Source of the DNA: a virus
Virus record (IMG/VR): IMGVR_UViG_3300025732_000133
Span: 1-35,148 of that record
Length of the DNA stretch: 35,148 nucleotides
Reading direction: 5' to 3' (one strand)
Positions 16,162 to 24,210 of this stretch are shown here, piece by piece; positions within the stretch are counted from its first letter, which is position 1, and every line of letters starts with the position of its first letter. The translations under genes were made by a program, and so were the position numbers. The notes under the pieces are model-generated. The model did no database searches, was not told the origin of the DNA, and saw only the letters and a program-made list of their open reading frames with translations.

Positions 16162-18356
16162 TGCAACCAAATCTTAATGACAAAATAGCTCAAGCAAAAG
16201 CAGCAGGTTACTCAGATACCGAAATCCAAGGCTATTTGCAAGGCGCAGGCTTTCAACCTCCAGCACCACAAGGCGGTGGTCTAAGAGTTTCTACTCCTAG
16301 AATGGCAACAGCTCCAACTACTACAACTACAACACCTACACAGATTCGTGGTCGTGGCGGGACGCTTACTTCCTTAATTTCTGAGGGCGGTGCATTGGGT
16401 GGAGCAGCATTAGGTGCTGCAGCTGGTTCTTTTGTTCCCGTAATAGGTACAGCCATAGGCGGTGTTATAGGCGCAGGACTCGGAGCTTTTGGTGGTAGGT
16501 TAGCCGAAAACAAAGTTCGTGATGACCGACTTGGAGTCACAGACGCTCTAAAAGAGGGAGCCATCTCAGCTGTATTATCGGGTCCATTAAAACTAGGTAA
16601 ATATGCGACAGTTGGCGCAAAAGGTTTAATTGCTGGTAAAGGTGCGCAACAAGCGTTTAAAACAGCTGCAAAAGAAGCTACTAAATTTACCATTAGAGGT
16701 GCATTGGGTGGCAAAGTAACTCAAGCATCCAAAGACTTGGCAATAAAACAGTTTAGAATTAACCCAACTCAATTAACTAATTTTGCTAAAAAACATGGCG
16801 AAGATGTAACAGAAGTTATATCTAGGTACAAAATAAACAATGCTGACGACATAGCATCCAAGGGTATTAACCCTTTAATGTCTGTGTTTGATGATATAAG
16901 CGATAATATTCCAGCTATACCTAAATCTAAATTCAAAGCTACTTTGCAAAAAGATATAGATACCTTAATCAAAAGTCCAGTTCTAGTAAATCAGCAGTTA
17001 GGCGCAAGATTACAAGAACAAGCAGATGCTTTATTAAAAACTCAAGGCAAAACAATATCTGGTACTGCGGCTAAAGTATTAAGACAAGCATTCGATGATG
17101 CTGTACCTTACACTACTTTTGGAAGCCCAGAGAGAAATGTAACCAAGAAAGCGGCAGATTCTATTCGCAAAGCTATACAAAACGCTGCTGATGACGCTGG
17201 TTTGAAAGGTCCTAGAGGCGAGAGCCTTAAAGATATTGGTAGAGAAGTTAGCAAACTATTTACACTAGACGATATTGTTGCTAGACAAGAAAACCTTGGG
17301 CGAGGTTCATTACCAATAGGAATAATATCTGGATTAGGTGGACTTGGTGGAGTTGTAACTGGTGCTGGTGCTGCTGGTGTAGGTGGCGCAGCTTTAGGTG
17401 GACCAGTAGGTGCAGCGTTAGGCTTCTTAGGTACAGAGTTTATTAACAGCCCAACTGGTAGAAGATTGTTAGCTCAAGCTGGCACTAAAACAGGCGAAGC
17501 TTTAACAAAATCTGGCACTAAGCTAGCTACTAATGTACCAAGACAAGTTCTAAATGCCGCTATTAGAGGTGGAAGGGGTGCTAACTTAGAAAGCATAGGG
17601 TCAATGTTATTTAATCAACCAACCACTCTCGAAGATACATTAACTCAATTGCAACCATCATATACCCAAGCTGGTCAGTTTACTCCAGAAGGAGCTTTCA
17701 TAAGCCAGCAACCAAATGTTGATACTGGAATTAGCGCTACTACAACAGGCAGTGTTGGAACAAGTGGCACGCAGTCTACAACTACAAAAGCAACAACGCC
17801 TAATATTACTGAGAATCCATTTACGCCAGAACTACTAATAATGGCTATAGCATCTGATCCTAAGAACGCAGCATTATACGAAAGAATTTACAAGATATAC
17901 CAAGATAAATATGCAACTGCACAACCTAAAACTCAAAAGTTAACAACCACAGCAATCAAGCAATTGTCAGATTACAATAAATCATTAGCCAACCTTGATG
18001 AAGTAGAAAACTTAGTCAGAACTTCATCAGGAGCTTTTGGTCCAGCCAGAGGTTTAATAAGAAGTGCTATACCTCAAGACGTAACAGCTAAAGCTATACA
18101 ACAAGCTACTTTAATTGCAGCACAAAACATAGGTCGTGCTTTAGAGGGTGGTAAGTTAACAGACGCCGACATAGCAAGATATCGTTCTGCATTACCTAGC
18201 ATTACAGATACACCTGATGTTGCTATAAATAAAATTAACCGCTTAAGAAAACTAATAACTCAGGAAGCGCAAACCTATGGACAACTAACAGCTGAACTAG
18301 GTGGAGCTGGCACATTAGAAGATGCAATATTAGCACAAACAGGAGGAGCACAATAA
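16161..18356 (+). CDS. Large internal / DNA-ejection protein
   Basis: The 731-residue protein starts IAQAKAAGYSDTEIQGYLQGAGF, a short UBA-like helical unit. Two long glycine/alanine hydrophobic stretches follow: about 74-111 (GGALGGAALGAAAG then VPVIGTAIGGVIGAGLGAFG) and about 382-427 (IISGLGGLGGVVTGAGAAG then LGGPVGAALGFLG). They could insert in the host membrane as podovirus ejection proteins do. Between and after them are helical segments (ITENPFTPELLIMAIASDPK; ITQEAQTYGQLTAELGG). It overlaps both neighbours by TAATG. No lytic transglycosylase signature was seen. Confidence 0.65.
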   Translation: MQPNLNDKIAQAKAAGYSDTEIQGYLQGAGFQPPAPQGGGLRVSTPRMATAPTTTTTTPTQIRGRGGTLTSLISEGGALGGAALGAAAGSFVPVIGTAIGGVIGAGLGAFGGRLAENKVRDDRLGVTDALKEGAISAVLSGPLKLGKYATVGAKGLIAGKGAQQAFKTAAKEATKFTIRGALGGKVTQASKDLAIKQFRINPTQLTNFAKKHGEDVTEVISRYKINNADDIASKGINPLMSVFDDISDNIPAIPKSKFKATLQKDIDTLIKSPVLVNQQLGARLQEQADALLKTQGKTISGTAAKVLRQAFDDAVPYTTFGSPERNVTKKAADSIRKAIQNAADDAGLKGPRGESLKDIGREVSKLFTLDDIVARQENLGRGSLPIGIISGLGGLGGVVTGAGAAGVGGAALGGPVGAALGFLGTEFINSPTGRRLLAQAGTKTGEALTKSGTKLATNVPRQVLNAAIRGGRGANLESIGSMLFNQPTTLEDTLTQLQPSYTQAGQFTPEGAFISQQPNVDTGISATTTGSVGTSGTQSTTTKATTPNITENPFTPELLIMAIASDPKNAALYERIYKIYQDKYATAQPKTQKLTTTAIKQLSDYNKSLANLDEVENLVRTSSGAFGPARGLIRSAIPQDVTAKAIQQATLIAAQNIGRALEGGKLTDADIARYRSALPSITDTPDVAINKINRLRKLITQEAQTYGQLTAELGGAGTLEDAILAQTGGAQ

Positions 18357-18841
18357 TGGGTACTATATCGGTTTCACTACCGTCAGATGGTCAGACTATA
18401 GATGCGGCAGATTACAACGTGCCAATCAACACTATTGTTAGCACTATCAACGGATCAATCAACGCAGATAACATTGCAGACAGTTCAATAACACCAGCCA
18501 AGGTAGACACAACACAGAAGTTTACTTTCTCTACAGTTGGCACAACAGCTTCAAACACTACAATCACTCCAGAAGCTACTAAGGACATGTACACAGTCAC
18601 AGCGCTTGCAGACAACACTACTATCGCTGCACCATCAGGAAGCCCTGTAGACGGTCAGAACCTTGTCATTCGCATTAAAGATGCTGGAGTAAGCAAAACT
18701 CTCGCTTGGAACGCTATATATCAGGTCATAGGTGTAACTCTCCCAACAGCTACAACAGCTGGTAAGTTAATCTATGTCGGATGCAAATATAACGCAGCAG
18801 CTACAAAGTGGGACGTGTTGGCTGTAGCTAGACAGGCTTAA
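18356..18841 (+). CDS. Small fibre-type protein
   Basis: This 161-residue protein has an N-terminal DGQTIDAADYNVPINTIVST and NADNIADSSITPAKVDT, the pattern of short registration repeats found at the start of many phage fibre proteins. A C-terminal beta domain follows: GQNLVIRIKDAGVSKTLAWN, then VIGVTLPTATTAGKLIYVGC, then WDVLAVARQA. The same C-terminal domain type is widespread in fibres of unrelated phages. It probably trimerises and caps or decorates a fibre. It is coupled to the ejection-protein gene by TAATG. Confidence 0.6.
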   Translation: MGTISVSLPSDGQTIDAADYNVPINTIVSTINGSINADNIADSSITPAKVDTTQKFTFSTVGTTASNTTITPEATKDMYTVTALADNTTIAAPSGSPVDGQNLVIRIKDAGVSKTLAWNAIYQVIGVTLPTATTAGKLIYVGCKYNAAATKWDVLAVARQA

Positions 18842-18844
18842 TAA

Positions 18845-19546
18845 ATGAACGGTGAGGCTGCATACGGCGGTACTTACGGCTTCGCCTACAAGTTAAGGCT
18901 GACTGTTTCTGTATTGTCTCAGGACACTATTAACAACCGCTCACTTGTTCGCTTGACTCCAGATATGCGTGAAACTACTTCTGGATACGAGGCTTATAAC
19001 TTCTCGACTACTTCAGGCACAGTTACTTATGACGGTTCTAGCTCAGGAATATCTCTAGGATCATACGACTTCAGAGGTTCATTAGCTGGTCCTTACTACT
19101 TCTCTCCTACAAACACAGACGTATACATAAACCACAACGCAGACGGGACAAAGACTGCTAACTTTCAGGCTTATCACAACGCAGGTAACAGCCCATACGT
19201 TACGACTGCTACAGTATCGTTTAACTACACGCTTCCAACTATTGCTCGCAACGCTACGCTAACTACATTTACAGCTACTCCAATTACAGATGAGGGCTGG
19301 ACATTTAATGTAGGTACTGACGTAACTTGCGATTTACTAGAATATTCACTGGACAATGGTTCTAACTGGACAACATCATTTTCTGGTGACTTTACTTCCA
19401 AGACTATAGTTATTACAAACAAGCCAAGTGATACAACATACCAGACACAGGTGCGAGTAAGGCGCAAAGACAGCGGTCTTAAGACTACTTCCTCAACACT
19501 AAACGTTACAACCTTAGCGCAAAACAACTTCATGGGGTTTATGTAA
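18845..19546 (+). CDS. Beta-sandwich virion protein (minor structural / Fn3-like)
   Basis: This 233-residue protein begins GTYGFAYKLRLTVSVLSQDT, resembling the first domain of minor tail proteins with strand-rich jelly-rolls (DUF859-like layout: LRL-V-SQD at the start and DGTKTANFQAY, about 98-108). Residues about 138-228 (NATLTTFTATPITDEGWTF ... YQTQVRVRRKDSGLKT) look like one Fn3/Ig-like domain. It is the last clear virion protein before the lysis genes and could serve host attachment. Family assignment is tentative. Confidence 0.5.
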   Translation: MNGEAAYGGTYGFAYKLRLTVSVLSQDTINNRSLVRLTPDMRETTSGYEAYNFSTTSGTVTYDGSSSGISLGSYDFRGSLAGPYYFSPTNTDVYINHNADGTKTANFQAYHNAGNSPYVTTATVSFNYTLPTIARNATLTTFTATPITDEGWTFNVGTDVTCDLLEYSLDNGSNWTTSFSGDFTSKTIVITNKPSDTTYQTQVRVRRKDSGLKTTSSTLNVTTLAQNNFMGFM

Positions 19547-19836
19547 TGCCTACTCGTTCTCAAAAGACTAAGGAAGAATTACTCGTAGAGAACGCAATTC
19601 TAAAAAACAATGACCATCTTCGTGCAGTTCTCAAAGAAGAGCTTGCTCCGTTTACCAAAGTTATTAAAGACCTCGATACTCGACTAGGAGTAGTTGAAAG
19701 AGAAGTAGACGAAATCAAAGATACAGTAGCTCCGTTTTCTATACTTAAAAAGAGGATTTGGTTTTTTGTTATATTCGCCAGTTTATTGATAGGTTTAGCT
19801 GGAAGTAAAATAAGTCAAATAATAGGAGCAAAATAA
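19546..19836 (+). CDS. Coiled-coil membrane protein, holin-like (XhlA layout)
   Basis: In this 96-residue protein residues 6-65 are a charged coiled coil (KEELLVENAILKNNDHLRAV; LDTRLGVVEREVDEIKDTV). One hydrophobic segment follows (WFFVIFASLLIGLAG, about 71-85) and then a short tail. The layout is that of XhlA-type lysis accessory proteins, which sit in the inner membrane next to a holin and endolysin. It lies directly before the CHAP endolysin with a TAATG overlap. A fibre or virion function is possible, but position and topology favour lysis. Confidence 0.6.
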   Translation: MPTRSQKTKEELLVENAILKNNDHLRAVLKEELAPFTKVIKDLDTRLGVVEREVDEIKDTVAPFSILKKRIWFFVIFASLLIGLAGSKISQIIGAK

Positions 19837-20582
19837 TGTTAGAAAATGCCCAGAGTTATCTCGGACAGAGCAACATTGGCACAAATAGTTCAGATACTGG
19901 TGAGTGCGTAGGTTTATACAACAAGGTGGTACTTAATGTTTCAGGTATCCTGTACCCTCTACAAGGCGCTCAGGGCGCTAAAGACCTTATTACCTGTACT
20001 AATACTCGTCCTGACCTGTTTCAGCAGATTAAGAACAATCCAAATGACCCAAACCAACTTCCTCAAGTTGGCGACTGGATTGTCTGGGGTTCTACTTGGG
20101 GCGGTGGTTATGGACACGTGGCTTGCGCTAAGACTGTCAGCAAAGACAGTTTCACTTCTATTGAGCAGAACTACGTTTATCACAAAGTAACTGAACAGTG
20201 GCACGATTGGAACGGCGTTATTGGATGGGTACGCTACACAGCGCCTGCACCAGTTGACCCTTGTGCAGATGTTAAAGCTCAACTCAACGCAGCTAACTCT
20301 CAAATCACTGCACTGAACGCACAGGTCACTAACCTAACTAACGAGTGCAACTCATACAAACTACAACTTACTACTAAGCAAGCAGAACTAGACCAAGCAA
20401 ACGCTCAGGTTGCTGATTTACAGGCAAAGAACGCAGACCTAGAAGCTCAGTTAGACGCAGCCAACAAGAAGATTAGAGAACTTGAAGCACAGATAGCTAA
20501 TGGTGGTAACATCGTCATTAACTTCAACTTCTTCGGACAGATACTATGGAACGTCATTAAAACTTTGGGGACAAAGAAATGA
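19836..20582 (+). CDS. CHAP-domain endolysin with C-terminal coiled coil
   Basis: The 248-residue protein has a CHAP amidase/peptidase domain at about 1-136: Cys24 in GECVGLYN, His94 in GYGHVACAK and Glu110 in SIEQNY form the expected catalytic set, with VGDWIVWGS before the histidine. These enzymes cut peptidoglycan peptides. Residues about 143-216 form a long coiled coil (QLNAANSQITALNAQV; LQAKNADLEAQLDAANKKI). The last residues NIVINFNFFGQILWNVIK are hydrophobic and amphipathic. That tail may drive oligomerisation or membrane contact instead of the usual wall-binding repeats. There is no signal peptide, so a holin is expected. Confidence 0.85.
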   Translation: MLENAQSYLGQSNIGTNSSDTGECVGLYNKVVLNVSGILYPLQGAQGAKDLITCTNTRPDLFQQIKNNPNDPNQLPQVGDWIVWGSTWGGGYGHVACAKTVSKDSFTSIEQNYVYHKVTEQWHDWNGVIGWVRYTAPAPVDPCADVKAQLNAANSQITALNAQVTNLTNECNSYKLQLTTKQAELDQANAQVADLQAKNADLEAQLDAANKKIRELEAQIANGGNIVINFNFFGQILWNVIKTLGTKK

Positions 20583-20698
20583 AAAAGTATTTGAAATTAG
20601 CTTACGAAATATATATGGTAGTTACATATACAGTAACGGCAGGTAGCTTACTTTACATAGCACATTGGCTTTACAAACTCAGTAACTGGGGTCGCTAG
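20579..20698 (+). CDS. Tiny membrane protein of the lysis cassette, 39 residues
   Basis: ATG 20579 overlaps the endolysin TGA (ATGA). The product has a basic start MKKYLKLAYEIYM, one hydrophobic span (VVTYTVTAGSLLYIAHWLY, about 14-32) and a short KLSNWGR end. Its size and topology suit a small holin, antiholin or membrane partner of the endolysin's hydrophobic tail. No family is recognised. Confidence 0.6.
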   Translation: MKKYLKLAYEIYMVVTYTVTAGSLLYIAHWLYKLSNWGR

Positions 20699-20733
20699 AT
20701 GTGAACCCAGCAATATTAAAATAAGGAGGATTT

Positions 20734-20919
20734 ATGAAGAATCTACCTAAAAAAATGTGGGGTATGCTCAATGGTCGCAAGACTTGGATTGGTGTACTTC
20801 TAGCAGTAATCTACTCAGGATTAGTTGCACAGGGCGTTATCGCTCGCAGCGAAGCCGCAGAGTGGGTCATTATGGCAGTAACAGGTGTTGGCGTAAGCCA
20901 CAAAATCGTAAAAAGCTGA
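20734..20919 (+). CDS. Small holin-like membrane protein
   Basis: This 61-residue protein is preceded by AAGGAGG, 7 nt before ATG. It has a basic N-terminus (MKNLPKKMWGMLNGRKTW), a hydrophobic span (IGVLLAVIYSGLVAQGVI, about 19-36), a short polar turn with ARSEAAEW, and a second weaker span (VIMAVTGVGVS). This matches small phage holins with two membrane segments. It ends four bases before the HNH-like gene. Confidence 0.65.
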   Translation: MKNLPKKMWGMLNGRKTWIGVLLAVIYSGLVAQGVIARSEAAEWVIMAVTGVGVSHKIVKS

Positions 20920-20923
20920 GACT

Positions 20924-21190
20924 ATGGAGGAGAGAGCTTGCAATCCGTCAGAAGACTGCAAGTTCTTTCCCAACTGTTTTACGGATATTCATCATATCTA
21001 TTATCCAAAGAGTTTGTACAAGACAGACGCAGAGAAGCGCTTTCGGACTCTTGCTGGAAATACTATGAGGATTTGCCGAGCACAGCACAACGATTTGCAC
21101 GCAAACGAACGACCTCCCGAAAAACCAAGTAGGGAGGTTATTTTTAATGCAATAAGGGAGGCACAAGGTGGGAACGGTAAACTGGCGTGA
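20924..21190 (+). CDS. HNH-like nuclease or zinc-binding protein, 88 residues
   Basis: The frame was chosen over two overlapping alternatives because it contains ordered Cys/His motifs: C6, C12 and C18 at the N-terminus, DIHHIYYPKSLY (about 20-31), RTLAGNTMRICRAQHNDLHANE (split around 41-62) and a Pro-rich tail. The His-His ... Asn ... His pattern fits a compact HNH/His-Me finger, a type seen in actinophages. No strong ribosome site precedes ATG 20924, so translation may be coupled to the previous gene. The last 23 bases overlap the next gene. A terminator-like hairpin lies inside the gene. Confidence 0.6.
   Translation: MEERACNPSEDCKFFPNCFTDIHHIYYPKSLYKTDAEKRFRTLAGNTMRICRAQHNDLHANERPPEKPSREVIFNAIREAQGGNGKLA
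21112..21138 (+). terminator. Hairpin with T-rich tail inside the HNH-like gene
   Basis: ACCTCCC (21112-21118) pairs with GGGAGGT (21132-21138) and is followed by TATTTTTA. It could end much of the lysis transcript within the coding region, or alternatively occlude the GGGAGG stretch. Confidence 0.55.
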
Positions 21191-22484
21191 GCCAGACAAC
21201 TTGAAAAGGCTATTGACAGCATCAGATGACGAGCTGAGACAATATTATTACTGGATTGACTGGGAAGCATTAAAGAGAACAAGGCGGAAATATCGACAGA
21301 AAATAAGGGAGATACAGATGGAAAAACCGAAGAATAGGCAGGAGCAAGAACCAACCGAGTTAGATAAGTTAGCGCAAATATTCCAAGATGCTGGCTTAAA
21401 CATTGAAGCTACTGACCTAGAGGGTGCAAGCCGAGCAGGTTTCCATGTGGGCTTCATACGCAACGCTGAGGGCGAGATAGAGTACACCAAGCCATTACCT
21501 AACGTCTCGTTCGGAAAACGCAAGCCAAAGGCTATAGAGGACTTTATAAGCCAAGCCGACCCAGTCGCTATCAAACCGAGCAAACGCAAAGCTCCAGTCA
21601 GAGATTATAAACAAATTGTGGTATTCGGCGATTCGCAAATCGAATACAGAAGCATTGGCGGCGAGATGGTACCTATCCACGATGAACGAGCTTTAGATAT
21701 TGTCAGGCAAGTGTGCAAGGACTTTCAACCTGATGTCATCGTTAATCTTGGGGATACTATTGACCTTGCAGCACTAAGCCGATTCGCACCAGACTCAGAC
21801 CATTTCCGACATTCACTTAACCCAGCTTTTAATCGTGTGCACAGAATGTACGCCGACCTGAGAGCAGAGTCACCTCACTCAGAGATTCACGAGGTGGATT
21901 CCAATCACAACACTAGACTAGGTAAATTTATATTAAATAAAGTTCCAGAACTCTATGGCATAAGGCAGGCAGGTAGCGATGATGCTAGTTACCCAGCTCT
22001 TACTTATCCATTCTTCGCTAACCTAGATGCGGTGGGAGTTAACTGGCACAGCGGATATGGAGCAGCAAATTATGTATATGGAGACAATTATCAAGCACCC
22101 CCTATTGTATTCAAGCATGGCAATACTGTTGTTAGTAACGGTAGTACAGCTAATAAGGAAAGCAAAGAAAACCCCGAAACACACATCGTTAGAGGTCACG
22201 GGCATAGGATGGAGACCCATTACCGAACTACTAGAGCTGGTCTTTATCTTGCTAGCATTATGGTGGGTTGTACTTGCCGCATCGACGGTTTTGTTCCATC
22301 TTACGGGTCGGCTGTAGACGACTACGGAATACCAGTTCCTAAGCAGGAAAACTGGCAGCAAGGTTTATTAATAATCACCGACTACCAAGACGGCCAATAT
22401 CAGTTTGACCATGTAGCAATTAACAATGGGATAGCTTACTATAATGGCAAGGAATTCGATGGAACGCTACAAGAAAAACATTGA
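21168..22484 (+). CDS. Calcineurin-like metallophosphoesterase
   Basis: This 438-residue protein uses GTG 21168 after AAGGGAGG. An N-terminal charged helical region (1-145) precedes the metal centre: VVFGDSQIEY (Asp155), VNLGDTIDL (Asp196), DSNHNTR (Asn246, His247), FKHGN (His317) and RGHGHRMETH (His344, His346). All five metallophosphoesterase motifs are present in order, in the style of phage DNA-processing enzymes (Mre11/SbcD-related). The substrate is unknown; nucleic acid is plausible beside an HNH-like protein and dNTP enzymes. The N-terminus overlaps the previous gene by 23 nt. Confidence 0.8.
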   Translation: MGTVNWREPDNLKRLLTASDDELRQYYYWIDWEALKRTRRKYRQKIREIQMEKPKNRQEQEPTELDKLAQIFQDAGLNIEATDLEGASRAGFHVGFIRNAEGEIEYTKPLPNVSFGKRKPKAIEDFISQADPVAIKPSKRKAPVRDYKQIVVFGDSQIEYRSIGGEMVPIHDERALDIVRQVCKDFQPDVIVNLGDTIDLAALSRFAPDSDHFRHSLNPAFNRVHRMYADLRAESPHSEIHEVDSNHNTRLGKFILNKVPELYGIRQAGSDDASYPALTYPFFANLDAVGVNWHSGYGAANYVYGDNYQAPPIVFKHGNTVVSNGSTANKESKENPETHIVRGHGHRMETHYRTTRAGLYLASIMVGCTCRIDGFVPSYGSAVDDYGIPVPKQENWQQGLLIITDYQDGQYQFDHVAINNGIAYYNGKEFDGTLQEKH

Positions 22485-22812
22485 AAAGACAGTAGCTAGA
22501 TGGCAAGCAGTAATGGATTTGGGATTTATTACTGTGAGCAATTACTTTAGTGACGAGGAAGTACCGCAAACAGCCGAAGTAGTCACTAATTGGGAATACC
22601 GAGAGGCTGCAATTGTCTGGTACACCAACAACTGCAAAGACCTCACGCAGGATGAACTAGACTCAGCAGCAGTGCATGAACTAGGTCACATAATAGTGGC
22701 ACCGATGAGCGACCACTTACCAAACAAGCATCACAAGTTAGAAGAGTTTGTAGTGGAATCAATAGCAAGAGCAATAATAGGAGTGAGAGATGGAATTCGA
22801 GACCAAAGATAG
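22459..22812 (+). CDS. Small zincin-like protein with HELGH motif
   Basis: The 117-residue protein starts at ATG 22459, with AAGGAA about 6-8 nt upstream; an in-frame ATG at 22444 is less well placed. SAAVHELGHIIVAPMSDHL (about 71-89) contains the HExxH zinc-binding motif of metallopeptidases, followed by conserved-looking acidic residues EEFVVES that could hold the third ligand. Small phage proteins of this kind are common and mostly uncharacterised. The gene overlaps the end of the phosphoesterase and the start of the next gene, so it lies in one translational unit. Confidence 0.65.
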   Translation: MERYKKNIEKTVARWQAVMDLGFITVSNYFSDEEVPQTAEVVTNWEYREAAIVWYTNNCKDLTQDELDSAAVHELGHIIVAPMSDHLPNKHHKLEEFVVESIARAIIGVRDGIRDQR

Positions 22813-23197
22813 TGGCAAACGAATAGACTTTCCTAGTGGCATGCGAAGAGATACAGACGAGGGCAAGCCACGTTATGATCTTATAGACGAGCCTTTCCTT
22901 ACAAGACTAGCCCAGCTCATGGCTAGGGGCGCAATTAAATATGGTGAGGAGAATTGGAGATTAGCTAATTCAGAAGCCGAGCTTAAGAGATTTCAAGCAT
23001 CAGGCTTTAGACACTTCATTCAGTGGTTAAGAGGCGATGATGACGAAGACCACATGGCGGCAGTAGCTTATAATCTAATGGCTTGCGAATATGTTAAAAG
23101 GAGAATCAATGAATCACGAACACCATCTAGCTCAAGCGATACGACTAGCGAAGTTCTCACCCGACCCGAACACACAAACCGCAGCGTTGATTTATAA
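22790..23197 (+). CDS. dATP/dGTP diphosphohydrolase-like (DUF5664-type) protein
   Basis: This 135-residue protein is preceded by AGGAG. Family motifs in order: GKPRYDLID (25-33), LMARGAIKYGEENW (43-56), RFQASGFRHF (67-76), DEDHMAAVAYN (85-95). These match the phage family annotated as dATP/dGTP diphosphohydrolase N-terminal domain, an all-alpha NTP-pyrophosphohydrolase relative. It would adjust nucleotide pools. The last 30 residues (RTPSSSSDTTSEV) are low complexity and encoded where the next gene begins. No PurZ homologue is present, so a diaminopurine genome is not supported. Confidence 0.7.
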   Translation: MEFETKDSGKRIDFPSGMRRDTDEGKPRYDLIDEPFLTRLAQLMARGAIKYGEENWRLANSEAELKRFQASGFRHFIQWLRGDDDEDHMAAVAYNLMACEYVKRRINESRTPSSSSDTTSEVLTRPEHTNRSVDL

Positions 23198-23576
23198 AGA
23201 CGATGAGCTACTTGCGGCAGACTACAACCGTTTCCCTAACGGTGTGAACGACTTTGAGCATCGCTGGCTGGACGACAAGTATATCTTTACCGAGCACGCA
23301 GAGCGCAACGCAATCTACAAAGCCACACGATTAGGACACGCCACTCTTGGGGCTACGATGTATGCTCCATATGCTTGCTGCCACGACTGCGCCAGAGGGA
23401 TTATCCAGTCGGGAATTAAGACTCTTGTACATTACCCATTCGAAATACCTGAGCGTTGGCAACGCAGCATCAAATTAGGCTCTATAATGCTCAGAGAGGC
23501 TCTTGTTGAAGTGATTGAGTTAAAACCCGATGTCGGTACTACAATTCGATTTAATGGCGTTATAATGGATATATGA
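23109..23576 (+). CDS. dCMP deaminase-like zinc enzyme
   Basis: The 155-residue protein starts at ATG 23109 after AAAAGGAGA, overlapping the previous gene by 89 nt. The cytidine/deoxycytidylate deaminase signature is clear: FTEHAERNAIY (His63, Glu65) and PYACCHDCARGI (zinc Cys91 and Cys94 in CxxC). The N-terminal half has TAALIYKDDELLAADYN and RFPNGVNDFEHRW, typical of dCMP deaminases. It supplies dUMP for dTTP synthesis. No thymidylate synthase is seen, so it works with the host pathway. Confidence 0.85.
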   Translation: MNHEHHLAQAIRLAKFSPDPNTQTAALIYKDDELLAADYNRFPNGVNDFEHRWLDDKYIFTEHAERNAIYKATRLGHATLGATMYAPYACCHDCARGIIQSGIKTLVHYPFEIPERWQRSIKLGSIMLREALVEVIELKPDVGTTIRFNGVIMDI

Positions 23577-23869
23577 GCGAAATACACAAATTTAGTGACA
23601 TGGGCGAGTACCATGATGACGAGATTAGGCTTGAGGCATACGGCGAAATAGCCGACCAGAACCTAGTAGAAACAGTGGTAGATAAAATTCAGTACGAAGT
23701 TGGTCAGCAAATTATGCACAATCCAAAGATGAGCGTGGCTGAGATTAAACTCGCAGCAATGCACAGGTTTATAGATTTAATTAACCGAGACTTACTGAGT
23801 GTTGACGAAGCCGACAAATGTTATAAAAGATTCTCAAGACAAGTGGATCATTACTATGGCGCATCCTGA
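23573..23869 (+). CDS. Unknown helical protein, 98 residues
   Basis: The gene overlaps the deaminase stop by ATGA. The protein is mostly helical (IADQNLVETVVDKIQYEVGQ; VAEIKLAAMHRFIDLINRDL) and has no cysteine cluster, membrane span or recognised motif. It is acidic at the N-terminus and ends VDHYYGAS. Its end overlaps the next start by 14 nt. It is probably part of the same early/middle operon as the nucleotide enzymes. Confidence 0.7.
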   Translation: MSEIHKFSDMGEYHDDEIRLEAYGEIADQNLVETVVDKIQYEVGQQIMHNPKMSVAEIKLAAMHRFIDLINRDLLSVDEADKCYKRFSRQVDHYYGAS

Positions 23870-24173
23870 TATTCGTAAAGATAAACTGTACGAGATACCA
23901 ATGTCAGATGGTTCAGACGAAGAGCACAGCTTTCTAGTTAACGCCAAGTACGATCGCATAGATCATTATGCACCTTTAGGCATTTGGATTATGAAGATGC
24001 TTGATGATGAGCAAGGCATGATACAGGCAGTTGTTAGCGAAGAAGTCGCACGCAAAGTAGCAGGATTTGCTTTACTTCCAATAGTCGAGCGTGAGTTCTT
24101 ATATGAGTCAGAACACGAGATGTATTTAGACGCAGTTGCAGAACGTCTTGACGATATATTCGGGGCAGATTAG
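23856..24173 (+). CDS. Unknown acidic protein, 105 residues
   Basis: ATG 23856 (MAHPDIRKDK) is preferred to a TTG start at 23799, which would lie deep within the previous gene. The ribosome site is weak (GTGGAT), so coupling is likely. The product mixes strands and helices: GIWIMKMLDDEQGMIQAVVS, then EEVARKVAGFALLPI, and a long acidic C-terminal helix (YESEHEMYLDAVAERLDDIF). No known family. It is the last rightward gene before the leftward ParB-like gene; no convincing terminator lies in the 37 bases between them. Confidence 0.65.
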   Translation: MAHPDIRKDKLYEIPMSDGSDEEHSFLVNAKYDRIDHYAPLGIWIMKMLDDEQGMIQAVVSEEVARKVAGFALLPIVEREFLYESEHEMYLDAVAERLDDIFGAD

Positions 24174-24210
24174 TAATCTATACGCAGCCTATCACCATTA
24201 AATTAAATTG

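Noticed and set aside
20938-21132. Alternative frames (TTG 20938, GTG-type 20757) across the HNH-like gene
   Set aside because: Only the 20924 frame has the ordered Cys/His motifs; the others give basic, motif-free peptides.
22790-23197. Possible 2-aminoadenine (Z) genome because of the dATP/dGTP hydrolase-like gene
   Set aside because: No PurZ-like adenylosuccinate synthetase and no Z-type DNA polymerase are present, and the hydrolase family is common in phages with ordinary bases.
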